Source: Propionibacteriaceae bacterium
Lineage (GTDB): Bacteria; Actinomycetota; Actinomycetes; Propionibacteriales; Propionibacteriaceae
NCBI GenBank assembly: GCA_003158895.1
Contig: PMLO01000029.1
Coordinates: 361-14,521, forward strand
DNA: 14,161 nucleotides
Reading direction: 5' to 3'
Position numbers and translations under genes: made by a program. Positions 1-5,834 of this stretch are shown piece after piece. Every line of letters starts with the position of its first letter. The stretch's first letter is position 1. Under the pieces are notes generated by a model, which was given only the letters and a program-made list of their open reading frames with translations, was not told where the DNA came from and made no database searches.

Positions 1-284
1 GAGAAGATGTTGCAGGAGGCCCAGCGGACCTGCGCGCCGAGCTCGGTCAGCGTCTCGATGAGGACTGCTGTCTGGATGGTCATGTGCAGCGAGCCGGCGA
101 TGCGGGCGCCCTTGAGCGGCTGCGTCGCCCCGTACCGCTCACGCATCGCCATGAGGCCGGGCATCTCGTGCTCGGCCAGCTGGATCTCGAGACGCCCTGC
201 GGCGGCCAGCGAGAGGTCAGCAACCTTGTAAGGAACAGGTGTCGTCGCGAGGGTGTCGTCGGGCGTCTCGAGGAGATCGGTCAT
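1..284 (-). CDS. ahcY: Adenosylhomocysteinase, N-terminal part (cut by window edge)
   Basis: S-adenosylhomocysteine hydrolase splits S-adenosylhomocysteine into homocysteine and adenosine, using bound NAD, and so clears the inhibitory product of SAM methyltransferases in the cytosol. Only the first 94 codons are present; the gene continues beyond base 1. The family N-terminus is clear: YKVADLSLAAAGRLEIQLAE, then EMPGLMAMRERYG, then the signature ARIAGSLHMTIQTAVLIETL followed by GAQVRWASCNIF. The NAD-binding and catalytic Lys/Asp regions lie outside the window. ATG at 284 is chosen because it gives the expected start about 20 residues before YKVADLSL. No Shine-Dalgarno precedes it; instead TATGAT ends 7 nt upstream, so the mRNA is probably leaderless. 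It is last in the same-strand series after manB and aroQ, with its own promoter. Confidence 0.95.
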   Translation of the reverse strand, partial: MTDLLETPDDTLATTPVPYKVADLSLAAAGRLEIQLAEHEMPGLMAMRERYGATQPLKGARIAGSLHMTIQTAVLIETLTELGAQVRWASCNIF

Positions 285-291
285 GGTGCGG

Positions 292-297
292 ATCATA
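292..297 (-). promoter_or_regulatory. -10 element of ahcY, leaderless type
   Basis: TATGAT on the minus strand ends exactly 7 nt before the ahcY ATG. Actinobacterial sigma-A promoters often need only a TANNNT -10 element, and transcription starts 6-7 nt after it, which puts +1 at or next to the A of ATG. No good -35 is found at 17-18 nt, and no ribosome-binding site precedes the gene. Confidence 0.6.
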
Positions 298-319
298 CCT
301 GGAGCACCACCACGGCGGC

Positions 320-442
320 TCATTCGTCGCGGGTCGGGCAGCCGAACAGCGGGCGGCGCGTTACGAGGTGAACCGCACCCACGGCCGCCGCGAGATCGTC
401 GAGATCCGCGAGTCCGGCAGCGGTGGGCTGCCGCATCGCCAT
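320..442 (-). CDS. Possible small protein, 40 residues, unknown
   Basis: A short reading frame fills most of the aroQ-ahcY gap. It starts at ATG 442, two bases after the aroQ stop codon; a second in-frame ATG is at 436. An AGG inside the end of aroQ lies 6 nt before the first ATG, a good ribosome-binding position, so translational coupling to aroQ is plausible. The product begins MAMRQPTAAGLADLDDLAAA and ends TRRPLFGCPTRDE, with one Cys near the C-terminus and no membrane segment. I do not recognise the family. It stops 22 bases before the ahcY -10 element. Random ORFs of 40 codons are common at this GC content, so the start context is the main support. It could also be only spacer. Confidence 0.35.
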   Translation of the reverse strand: MAMRQPTAAGLADLDDLAAAVGAVHLVTRRPLFGCPTRDE

Positions 443-444
443 TG

Positions 445-873
445 TCAGCCTTGCGCCGCGAAGTGGGTCAGCGCGAGGTCGTACCCACCGAGGCCCAGAC
501 CGACGATGACGCCGGTGACGTACGGTGACACGACCGAGTGCCGCCGGAAGTCCTCGCGGGCATGCACGTTGGAGATGTGGACCTCGATGATCTTCTCGAC
601 CTGTACGACGGCGTCAGCGATCGCGATCGAGTAGTGCGTCCAGCCCGCGGGGTTGAGGACCACGGCGAGCTTCTGCTCAGCGGCCTCGTGGAGCCAGCCG
701 ATCATCTCGTGCTCGGCGTCGGTCTGGCGGACCTCGACCTCCAGCCCGAGGCGTACGCCCGTACCGATGAGGTGCTCGGCGAGCTGGGCGTACGTCACGT
801 GCCCGTAGATGGCCGGCTCTCTCTTGCCGAGCTGGCCGAGGTTGGGTCCGTTGAGGACGAGCACGCGGGTCAT
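445..873 (-). CDS. aroQ: 3-Dehydroquinate dehydratase, type II
   Basis: Type II dehydroquinase converts 3-dehydroquinate to 3-dehydroshikimate, step three of the shikimate pathway, as a cytosolic dodecamer. The frame gives a typical length of 142 residues. Visible family motifs are NGPNLGQLGKREPAIYG near the N-terminus, with catalytic Arg18 and Tyr23 on the flexible lid, LNPAGWTHYS with Asn74, EVHISNVHARE with His99, and FRRHS with substrate-binding Arg110-111. An in-frame ATG at 882 would add three residues (MSD), but the GGCAGG ribosome-binding sequence abuts that ATG and sits about 9 nt from the ATG at 873, which I prefer. It follows the SIS-like gene by 46 bases and probably shares its transcript. 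Mycobacteria have manA after the equivalent SIS-like gene; here aroQ takes that place. Confidence 0.93.
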   Translation of the reverse strand: MTRVLVLNGPNLGQLGKREPAIYGHVTYAQLAEHLIGTGVRLGLEVEVRQTDAEHEMIGWLHEAAEQKLAVVLNPAGWTHYSIAIADAVVQVEKIIEVHISNVHAREDFRRHSVVSPYVTGVIVGLGLGGYDLALTHFAAQG

Positions 874-919
874 GTCCGACATCCTGCCAAACCCTGTGCC
901 CCGACGCCTACAAAAGACC

Positions 920-1936
920 TCAGGTGGTCGACGCGAGCCCGAGCGACAGGTACGTGGCGCCGAACAAACCGTTCAGCAGAAGCACGGAGTAACGCTCGAC
1001 GTCGTTGCCTGCGTCGTGCCGGATCGTACGGACCCGGACGTCGTGGCGCTCGGCCAGCGCCAGCAGCTGGCCGCGCGTCCGGAGCACCACCGAGTCGTCG
1101 GAGTCGTCGTCGAGCACGATCAGCGACGTACAGAGGCCGTCGTCCGGATCGTCGAACGGGTCCGCGAACGGGTCCCGGCTGCGAGAGGCCTCAATGACCG
1201 GTACGAGGTCGCCGGCGTCGGCGGCCAGCGCCGGCAGACCGCTGGCCTCGCGCAGAGCCTCAGCGATGCGACGCGAGGCGCGCGCCGCGAGCACCGACCC
1301 GCCCCACACCAGCGGTAGGTCGTCGCCGATCGAGAGCGCCAGGTCCTTCGCCGGGTTCGTGGCGAGCGTCTGATGGGGCGAGCACGCCTCGGCCACGGCA
1401 TCCATGGCGTCGGCGACGCGCTCGATGTGCACGTCCGGACCAAGACCGATCTGACTCAGCCCGTCGAGCACGACGATGGCCGCGGCGAGCGGGTCGCCCG
1501 TACGTGTCGGGATGATCGTCGTGGACGCCCCTGCGGCCTGTTCTGCGACAGGAGACCCTTCTGGGCAGGCGACGATGACCCGCGCACCCCGCCGTTGAGC
1601 CTCCGCGACGGTACCGCTCACGTCGGGGTCGTACGTCTTGTCCGTGAGCACGATGACGAGGTCCAGCGGCCCTACCCACGCGGGCAGTGCATGCATCGGC
1701 CAGGCTACGAACGGTACGGGGCAGGACGGCTCGAGCACGGCTCGTATCAGCCGCGCTTCCGGGCCGGACGCGATCACGGCGCGCGGCCTGTACCGGTCGC
1801 CGAGGTCACTCAGCGTCGACAGGTCCGCCTGCCCGGCCTCGATCCGCAGCCGTGCACCGGCCTGGGCGAGGTGCCGCAGGGGCGCGTCGATGCCCGTCAG
1901 CGCATCAGGGTCTTCCAGCCGCGAGTCGTCGAACAC
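920..1936 (-). CDS. SIS / bifunctional PGI-PMI C-terminal-like protein (TobH-like)
   Basis: The 338-residue product resembles the actinobacterial protein encoded beside manB (Rv3256c in M. tuberculosis; annotated as SIS-domain or TobH protein). A sugar-isomerase-like fold is suggested by alternating hydrophobic strands: RAVIASGPEA at 52-61, a PFVAWP segment at 75-80, LDLVIVLTDKTYDPDV at 91-106 and GARVIVACPEGSPVAEQ at 117-133. The second half (about 165-338) resembles the C-terminal domain of bifunctional phosphoglucose/phosphomannose isomerases, including NPAKDLA and PLVWGGSVLAARASRRIAEA near 207-227. An acidic insert rich in Asp and Pro lies near 255-282. The start is GTG at 1936, three bases after the Trm112-like stop, with GAGGACGAG upstream. 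With ManB next door and no manA visible, a fructose-6-phosphate/mannose-6-phosphate isomerase role is plausible but unproven. Confidence 0.85.
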   Translation of the reverse strand: MFDDSRLEDPDALTGIDAPLRHLAQAGARLRIEAGQADLSTLSDLGDRYRPRAVIASGPEARLIRAVLEPSCPVPFVAWPMHALPAWVGPLDLVIVLTDKTYDPDVSGTVAEAQRRGARVIVACPEGSPVAEQAAGASTTIIPTRTGDPLAAAIVVLDGLSQIGLGPDVHIERVADAMDAVAEACSPHQTLATNPAKDLALSIGDDLPLVWGGSVLAARASRRIAEALREASGLPALAADAGDLVPVIEASRSRDPFADPFDDPDDGLCTSLIVLDDDSDDSVVLRTRGQLLALAERHDVRVRTIRHDAGNDVERYSVLLLNGLFGATYLSLGLASTT

Positions 1937-1939
1937 GGG

Positions 1940-2194
1940 TCACTCGTCCTCGTCGCGGGCGACGACGTGGGTGACGTCCTCATCGGCGGTGTCCGAAGAC
2001 ACCTCCACCCGACGATGCCCCGGCGCGCGGGCTTCGTCGACGAGCAGGATCGGGATGGAGTCCCTCACCGGATAGGCCAACCCACATTCGGGCTTCGCGC
2101 AGACGAGCTCGGAGGCCTCGTAGTCGACGACCAGGGACGAGCGACAGTTCGGGCAGGCGAGGATCCCCAGGAGGGCCTCGTTCAGTTGGGTCAT
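1940..2194 (-). CDS. Trm112-like zinc-binding protein
   Basis: An 84-residue protein of the Trm112/YcaR family. Four cysteines form the expected zinc site: C14 and C17 in LACPNC, and C32 and C37 in CAKPEC. The family core YPVRDSIPILLVDEA follows at 41-55. The tail after residue 56 is charged and probably disordered. In eukaryotes and archaea Trm112 activates methyltransferases; in actinobacteria the partner is mostly unknown. The ATG at 2194 overlaps the manB stop as ATGA, and GAGAGGGGA precedes it, so translation is probably coupled to manB. It lies within the manB-SIS series; ahcY, which removes the methyltransferase by-product SAH, is four genes further down, which may be coincidence. Confidence 0.88.
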   Translation of the reverse strand: MTQLNEALLGILACPNCRSSLVVDYEASELVCAKPECGLAYPVRDSIPILLVDEARAPGHRRVEVSSDTADEDVTHVVARDEDE

Positions 2195-3564
2195 GCGTTC
2201 CCCTCTCCCCGTACCAGCGACAGCGTCTCGTCGCGCCAGGCCACCATCGTCGCTTCGTCCGCCGCCTCGACGTTCAGCCGCAGCAGGGGTTCCGTGTTGC
2301 TCGAGCGCAGGCTCACCCACCAGCGTTCGCCGCGGACGATCAGGCCGTCCTCCCAGGAGACCGTGCCGCGGTCCGCGTACGCCGCAGCGACCTTCTCCAT
2401 CATCGCCTGCTGGTCCTCGACGTTGGTATTGATCTCCCCCGACGCCACGTACCGTTCGTACTGATGCGCCAGCTCCGACAACGGCGCGTCCCCGTGTCCG
2501 AGCAGCCCCAGCACGTGCAGGCCGGCCAGCATGCCGGTGTCGGCACCCCAGAAGTCACGGAAGTAGTAGTGGGCGGAGTGCTCGCCGCCGAAGATCGCGC
2601 CGTACTCGGCCATCAGCGCCTTGACGTAGGTATGGCCGACCTTGCTGATGACCAGCTTGCCGCCGTTCTCGGCGACGACCTCCGCGACCGACCGCGAGGT
2701 GATGCTGTTGATGACGATCGTCGAGCCGGGCTCGCGTTTCAGCTCCGCGGCCGCGATCAGCGCGGTCACCGTCGAGGGCGACACGACCAGTCCGCGCTCG
2801 TCGATGACGAAGCAGCGGTCGGCGTCGCCGTCGAAGACCAGGGCCAGATCAGCTCCGTGCTCGATGACTGCCTTCTGGGCATCGACGAGGTTCTCCGGTG
2901 CAAGCGGGTTCGGCTGGTGGTTCGGGAACGTCCCGTCGAGGTCGAGGTAGAGCCCGATGACCTCGACGTTCAGCGGGCCAAGAACGCTGGGCACTGTGTA
3001 CCCGGCCATGCCGTTGCCCGCGTCCACGACCACCTTGAGCCGGCGGATGCCGTCCAGATCGACCAAGGAGCGCAAGTACGAGCCGTACTCACCCAAGATG
3101 TCCTGCTCGCTGACGGTTCCCGGCACGGCGACGGGTGCGGGCAGACCCTGTGCGTCGTACGTCATCGCCAGGGTCCTGAGCTCGATGAGGAAGTCGCTGG
3201 TCACCGGCTGCGCGCCGACGCGGCAGAACTTGGCGCCGTTGTAGCGGGCCGGATTGTGCGAGGCGGTGAACTGGACGCCCGGCAGCCCGAGGTGGCCGGA
3301 GGCGAACCAGAGGCCGTCCGTCGAGGCGAGCCCTACGTCGATGACCGAAGCGCCTCCCTCGGTGGCACCGGTCGCGAACGCCTTCGACTGCTGGGGTCCG
3401 CTGGTACGCATGTCGCGGCTCATCACGAACGTCTTTCCGGCCAGTCCCGCGATCTCGACGTAGGCCCGGCCCAGCGCGCGGGCCCCGTCCGAATCCCACT
3501 CAGCGTCCTCACCACCGACGATGCCTCGGATGTCATTTGCCTTGAAGATCGGAGTCGTCAGCAC
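2191..3564 (-). CDS. manB: Phosphomannomutase / phosphoglucomutase
   Basis: Interconverts mannose-6-phosphate and mannose-1-phosphate, feeding GDP-mannose synthesis for mannosylated lipids, glycans and proteins. It is a four-domain alpha-D-phosphohexomutase of 457 residues, the normal length. Landmarks: FKANDIRG at 7-14; phosphoserine loop TASHNP at 100-105 with Ser102; Mg-binding DGDAD with Asp245, Asp247 and Asp249; sugar-binding GGEHS at 326-330; phosphate-binding loop RSSNTEP at 420-426. The start is GTG at 3564, giving the usual LTTPIFKANDIRG N-terminus; the open frame extends upstream to 3726 but that part overlaps DUF3499 and looks non-native. TAGGCT ends 7 nt before GTG with no ribosome-binding site, so leaderless initiation is likely. 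Its stop overlaps the Trm112-like ATG. The partner enzyme ManC is encoded at the other end of the window. Confidence 0.95.
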   Translation of the reverse strand: MLTTPIFKANDIRGIVGGEDAEWDSDGARALGRAYVEIAGLAGKTFVMSRDMRTSGPQQSKAFATGATEGGASVIDVGLASTDGLWFASGHLGLPGVQFTASHNPARYNGAKFCRVGAQPVTSDFLIELRTLAMTYDAQGLPAPVAVPGTVSEQDILGEYGSYLRSLVDLDGIRRLKVVVDAGNGMAGYTVPSVLGPLNVEVIGLYLDLDGTFPNHQPNPLAPENLVDAQKAVIEHGADLALVFDGDADRCFVIDERGLVVSPSTVTALIAAAELKREPGSTIVINSITSRSVAEVVAENGGKLVISKVGHTYVKALMAEYGAIFGGEHSAHYYFRDFWGADTGMLAGLHVLGLLGHGDAPLSELAHQYERYVASGEINTNVEDQQAMMEKVAAAYADRGTVSWEDGLIVRGERWWVSLRSSNTEPLLRLNVEAADEATMVAWRDETLSLVRGEGNA

Positions 3565-3571
3565 GTGGAAG

Positions 3572-3577
3572 AGCCTA
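3572..3577 (-). promoter_or_regulatory. -10 element of manB, leaderless type
   Basis: TAGGCT on the minus strand ends 7 nt before the GTG start of manB, in the 31-base gap after DUF3499. The same hexamer at the same distance precedes manC. No -35 is visible, and no Shine-Dalgarno lies between. Confidence 0.6.
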
Positions 3578-3595
3578 GTGCCCCGTCGCCCAGAT

Positions 3596-3967
3596 CTAGC
3601 GGTGGAAACCCGGAGCGGGGTCGGCGTCTGTGAGGAGCGTGAGGTGACCACGCCGCGCCAGCTCGACGACGCTGGCCGGCCGCTTCGGAGCCTCTTCGCT
3701 GAATCCCGCGGCCTGTCGTACGGCATCGGCCAAGGCCATGAGGTCGTCGCTGGAGTAGGTCGGCTGGTTCTCGTCGAGCGGGAGCCGGATGACGTCCCAG
3801 CCGCGCGGCGCTGAGAGTCCCTGCGAGTGCGATCGACACAGGTCGTAGCACCCCGGCTCTGCCCGGAGCGCGAGCGGCCCGAGCACGGCGGTCGAGTCGG
3901 CGTAGACGTACGTGAGCGTCGCGACTGCCACGTCCGAGCATCCCGAGCGGGAGCAGCGCCTTCTCAC
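3596..3967 (-). CDS. DUF3499 family protein
   Basis: A 123-residue actinobacterial protein of unknown function, equivalent in position and sequence to Rv3258c. The family core is clear: RRRCSRSGC at 2-10, VATLTYVYADSTAVLGPLA at 15-33, then AEPGCYDLC and SAPRGWDVIR to residue 61. Cys5, Cys10, Cys44 and His47 could bind one zinc ion; this is inference from spacing. The C-terminal half is hydrophilic and less distinctive. There is no signal peptide or membrane segment, so it should be cytosolic. The only usable start is GTG at 3967, because an in-frame TAG lies just upstream. TAGCGT ends 6 nt before it, suggesting leaderless mRNA. It is divergent from the metallopeptidase-like gene and 31 bases ahead of manB; this gene order recurs in many actinobacteria. 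Confidence 0.9.
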   Translation of the reverse strand: MRRRCSRSGCSDVAVATLTYVYADSTAVLGPLALRAEPGCYDLCRSHSQGLSAPRGWDVIRLPLDENQPTYSSDDLMALADAVRQAAGFSEEAPKRPASVVELARRGHLTLLTDADPAPGFHR

Positions 3968-3973
3968 TCTCGC

Positions 3974-3979
3974 ACGCTA
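3974..3979 (-). promoter_or_regulatory. -10 element of DUF3499 gene, leaderless type
   Basis: TAGCGT on the minus strand ends 6 nt before the forced GTG start. It fits TANNNT, but the overlapping TAG is also the in-frame stop that bounds the ORF, so the match may owe something to chance. No -35 is seen. Confidence 0.5.
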
Positions 3980-4064
3980 GCCCCACGTACGTCGCGGGTC
4001 GCGGATTGCCGGGGCATGTCGCCTTCTTGTGAGGATGCGCCGCGTCGCGCCTCGTCAGGGCAAC

Positions 4065-4070
4065 TACAGT
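4065..4070 (+). promoter_or_regulatory. -10 element of metallopeptidase-like gene, leaderless type
   Basis: TACAGT on the plus strand ends 7 nt before ATG 4078. No ribosome-binding site occurs in the 7 nt between or just upstream. It lies in the 110-base divergent region shared with DUF3499, whose own -10 is about 86 bases away on the other strand. Confidence 0.55.
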
Positions 4071-4077
4071 GAGCCGC

Positions 4078-4512
4078 ATGCCCGACCGTCGCGATCGCCA
4101 CCAGCGCGGGATGCGGGGACCGCTGGCCCCCGCCACCAGCGTCGCGGGACGTGCGTTGCGGCGGGACCGCCCCGTGGCACGCGCCGAGTTCTTCGTCCAG
4201 AGCCTGTCCGAGTCCCTCGCACGGATCACCGCCGCGGCGCCCGAAGCCCTGGTGGGCGTGGAGGTCGGCCTCGAGGACGTCCCCGACATGGCTGGTCAGT
4301 GGTCGACCCGGGTGCCCCTGGCTGCAGCGCAGGAGGCGACCTCGTCCACCCCTGCACGGATCGTGGTCTACAGGCGGCCCATCGAGCACCGCGCGACCAC
4401 GCGACGGCAGCTCCGGGCCCTCATCCACGGCACGCTTGTCGAGCAGGTGTCCGCGCTGACCGGGATCCCCGTGGAACGTCTTGACCCCGACGACGAGGAC
4501 GACGAGGACTGA
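4078..4512 (+). CDS. Metallopeptidase-family protein with degenerate active site
   Basis: A 144-residue protein that matches the actinobacterial zincin-like family next to DUF3499 and whiB2 (Rv3259 in M. tuberculosis). Residues 11-33 carry the family N-terminus (RGPLAPATS) and the segment ARIVVYRRPIEHRA at 93-106 is typical. Classical members then have HExxH; here the aligned stretch is ALIHGTLVEQVSALTG at 115-129, with His117 kept, the catalytic Glu replaced by Gly118 and the second His position altered, so a working zinc protease is unlikely. The C-terminus is very acidic (DPDDEDDED). ATG 4078 is preferred over GTG 4069 because TACAGT is 7 nt upstream and the start gives MPDRRDRHQR. It converges on the DUF5719 gene with only 11 bases between stop codons. 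Confidence 0.85.
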   Translation: MPDRRDRHQRGMRGPLAPATSVAGRALRRDRPVARAEFFVQSLSESLARITAAAPEALVGVEVGLEDVPDMAGQWSTRVPLAAAQEATSSTPARIVVYRRPIEHRATTRRQLRALIHGTLVEQVSALTGIPVERLDPDDEDDED

Positions 4513-4523
4513 CGGAGGATCGC

Positions 4524-5834
4524 TCAGGCGAGGTTCGGGTCGATCGTGGGCGAGACCTCTGCCTCGCCCGGCCCCCCGGGTCCCCAGGCGGCCACGCCGA
4601 TGCCGGTGACGCCGTTGAGCGTCGTGACGAGCGTGGACAACCGCAGGTCGGCCGAGTCGGTGTTCAGCTCGACAGCTGTACCGGTCGTGAGCGGCACCTG
4701 CAACGTCGTGCCCGGGTTCACCGTCAGCGTCTGGGTCTCGACCATGGAGCTTTCGTTGCGCAGGATCACCGTGAGGGTCGCGGCCGCCGTGCCCGGGTTG
4801 GATGCAACCAGCACGCTGCCAGGGATCAGCGGTACGACGGAACGTCCCTGGAACGCCGGTCTGGCCGGCGAGACCGCGAGATCGCCCTCGGCGCTCGTCG
4901 ACCACAGCGCTGCCACCACCGGCTGCGTCGCGGTGATCCGCAGACCTGACACGTCGCCTCGCAGGGCCGCGTCGAGCGGGATCGTCACCGTGGACGCAGC
5001 CTCGATGGCGACCGCCTCCGCCCCCGCCGCGGCGAACGTCGAGCTGGCGGAGAGCACGTCGACGCTGACCGTCGTGCGGCGGTCCGAGGTGTTGGTCACC
5101 ACGAGGTTGCGCGCTCCGGTACCGCCCGGAGCCGCCGCGATCGTGGCGCTCGTCGCCGCGGCCGCCGAGGCGGAGACCCAGTCGCTCCCACCGGCGCCGG
5201 TCACCCGTGCGTACGTCGACGTACGCCCCTGGGATGCCGCCACCACCGCGGTCACCGGCCCCTCGCCGCTGACCAGCGGAGCGAGCGCGAGCTGGCGAGT
5301 GCTGTTGCCCAGCACCGTGAGGCCCCGCGAGCCCTGGGTGGTGATGCGCCCCTTCGCGCCGTAGAACGTCACGTCGACCGTGGCCTGCGTGGGATCCGGG
5401 TTGGTGATGAGAAGGGACACGGTGTGCGTCGCGTCAGCGACGAGGCCCACGAACGCCTGCTCTATCGTTGCCGGGCTGCACGCCGCGAGCCACAGGCCCT
5501 TGAGGTCCCCCGAGCCGGCCGTTGCCGACGAAAGGCCGCCGATGGCCTGGGTGCCGGACACGACGTGGGGCTGGGCCGTACCGGTGAGGCCTGCGGCCGG
5601 GACCGTCGCGGACGTGCTCGACTCGATGGCCCTGCCCCTGACGTCGCCTGTGTCCGTCGCTCTGACAGTCGTCGAGAGAACGGCCGGGTCCTGGGAGGGG
5701 CACACGAGGGACTGGGTGCCGGTGACCTTCAGCGCTACCCGTGGGGCGCTCCTGGACGGTACGAGCGTCAGTCCGACCGCGAGAAGGGCCACGATCACGA
5801 GGGCGACAACGGCTCGCCACAGACGCGGGGTCAT
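4524..5834 (-). CDS. DUF5719 family membrane-anchored/secreted protein
   Basis: A 436-residue actinobacterial protein of unknown function. Residues 7-26 (RAVVALVIVALLAVGLTLVP) form a signal-anchor or uncleaved signal peptide with a short basic N-terminus; no clear signal peptidase site follows, so the protein is likely membrane-tethered with the rest outside. The remainder is rich in Thr, Ser, Ala, Val and Gly with alternating hydrophobic residues, as in beta-sandwich domains. Two cysteines, Cys45 and Cys119, could form a disulfide. No catalytic motif is evident. The ATG at 5834 overlaps the stop of the glycosyltransferase as ATGA, with GGAGG 7 nt upstream, so the two are translationally coupled and probably act together at the envelope. 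The open frame extends upstream to 5984 but only inside the glycosyltransferase. Confidence 0.87.
   Translation of the reverse strand: MTPRLWRAVVALVIVALLAVGLTLVPSRSAPRVALKVTGTQSLVCPSQDPAVLSTTVRATDTGDVRGRAIESSTSATVPAAGLTGTAQPHVVSGTQAIGGLSSATAGSGDLKGLWLAACSPATIEQAFVGLVADATHTVSLLITNPDPTQATVDVTFYGAKGRITTQGSRGLTVLGNSTRQLALAPLVSGEGPVTAVVAASQGRTSTYARVTGAGGSDWVSASAAAATSATIAAAPGGTGARNLVVTNTSDRRTTVSVDVLSASSTFAAAGAEAVAIEAASTVTIPLDAALRGDVSGLRITATQPVVAALWSTSAEGDLAVSPARPAFQGRSVVPLIPGSVLVASNPGTAAATLTVILRNESSMVETQTLTVNPGTTLQVPLTTGTAVELNTDSADLRLSTLVTTLNGVTGIGVAAWGPGGPGEAEVSPTIDPNLA

Noticed and set aside
285..444. A possible SAH riboswitch before ahcY.
   Set aside because: The -10 element lies 7 nt before the start codon, leaving no leader, and I see no matching conserved stem-loop core.
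883..919. TAGGCG before aroQ as a promoter.
   Set aside because: It lacks the final T of TANNNT, has no -35 and the gap is only 37-46 bases, so co-transcription with the SIS-like gene is simpler.
3565..3726. N-terminal extension of manB.
   Set aside because: It overlaps DUF3499, adds 54 residues before the conserved N-terminus and lacks family similarity; GTG 3564 gives the standard protein.
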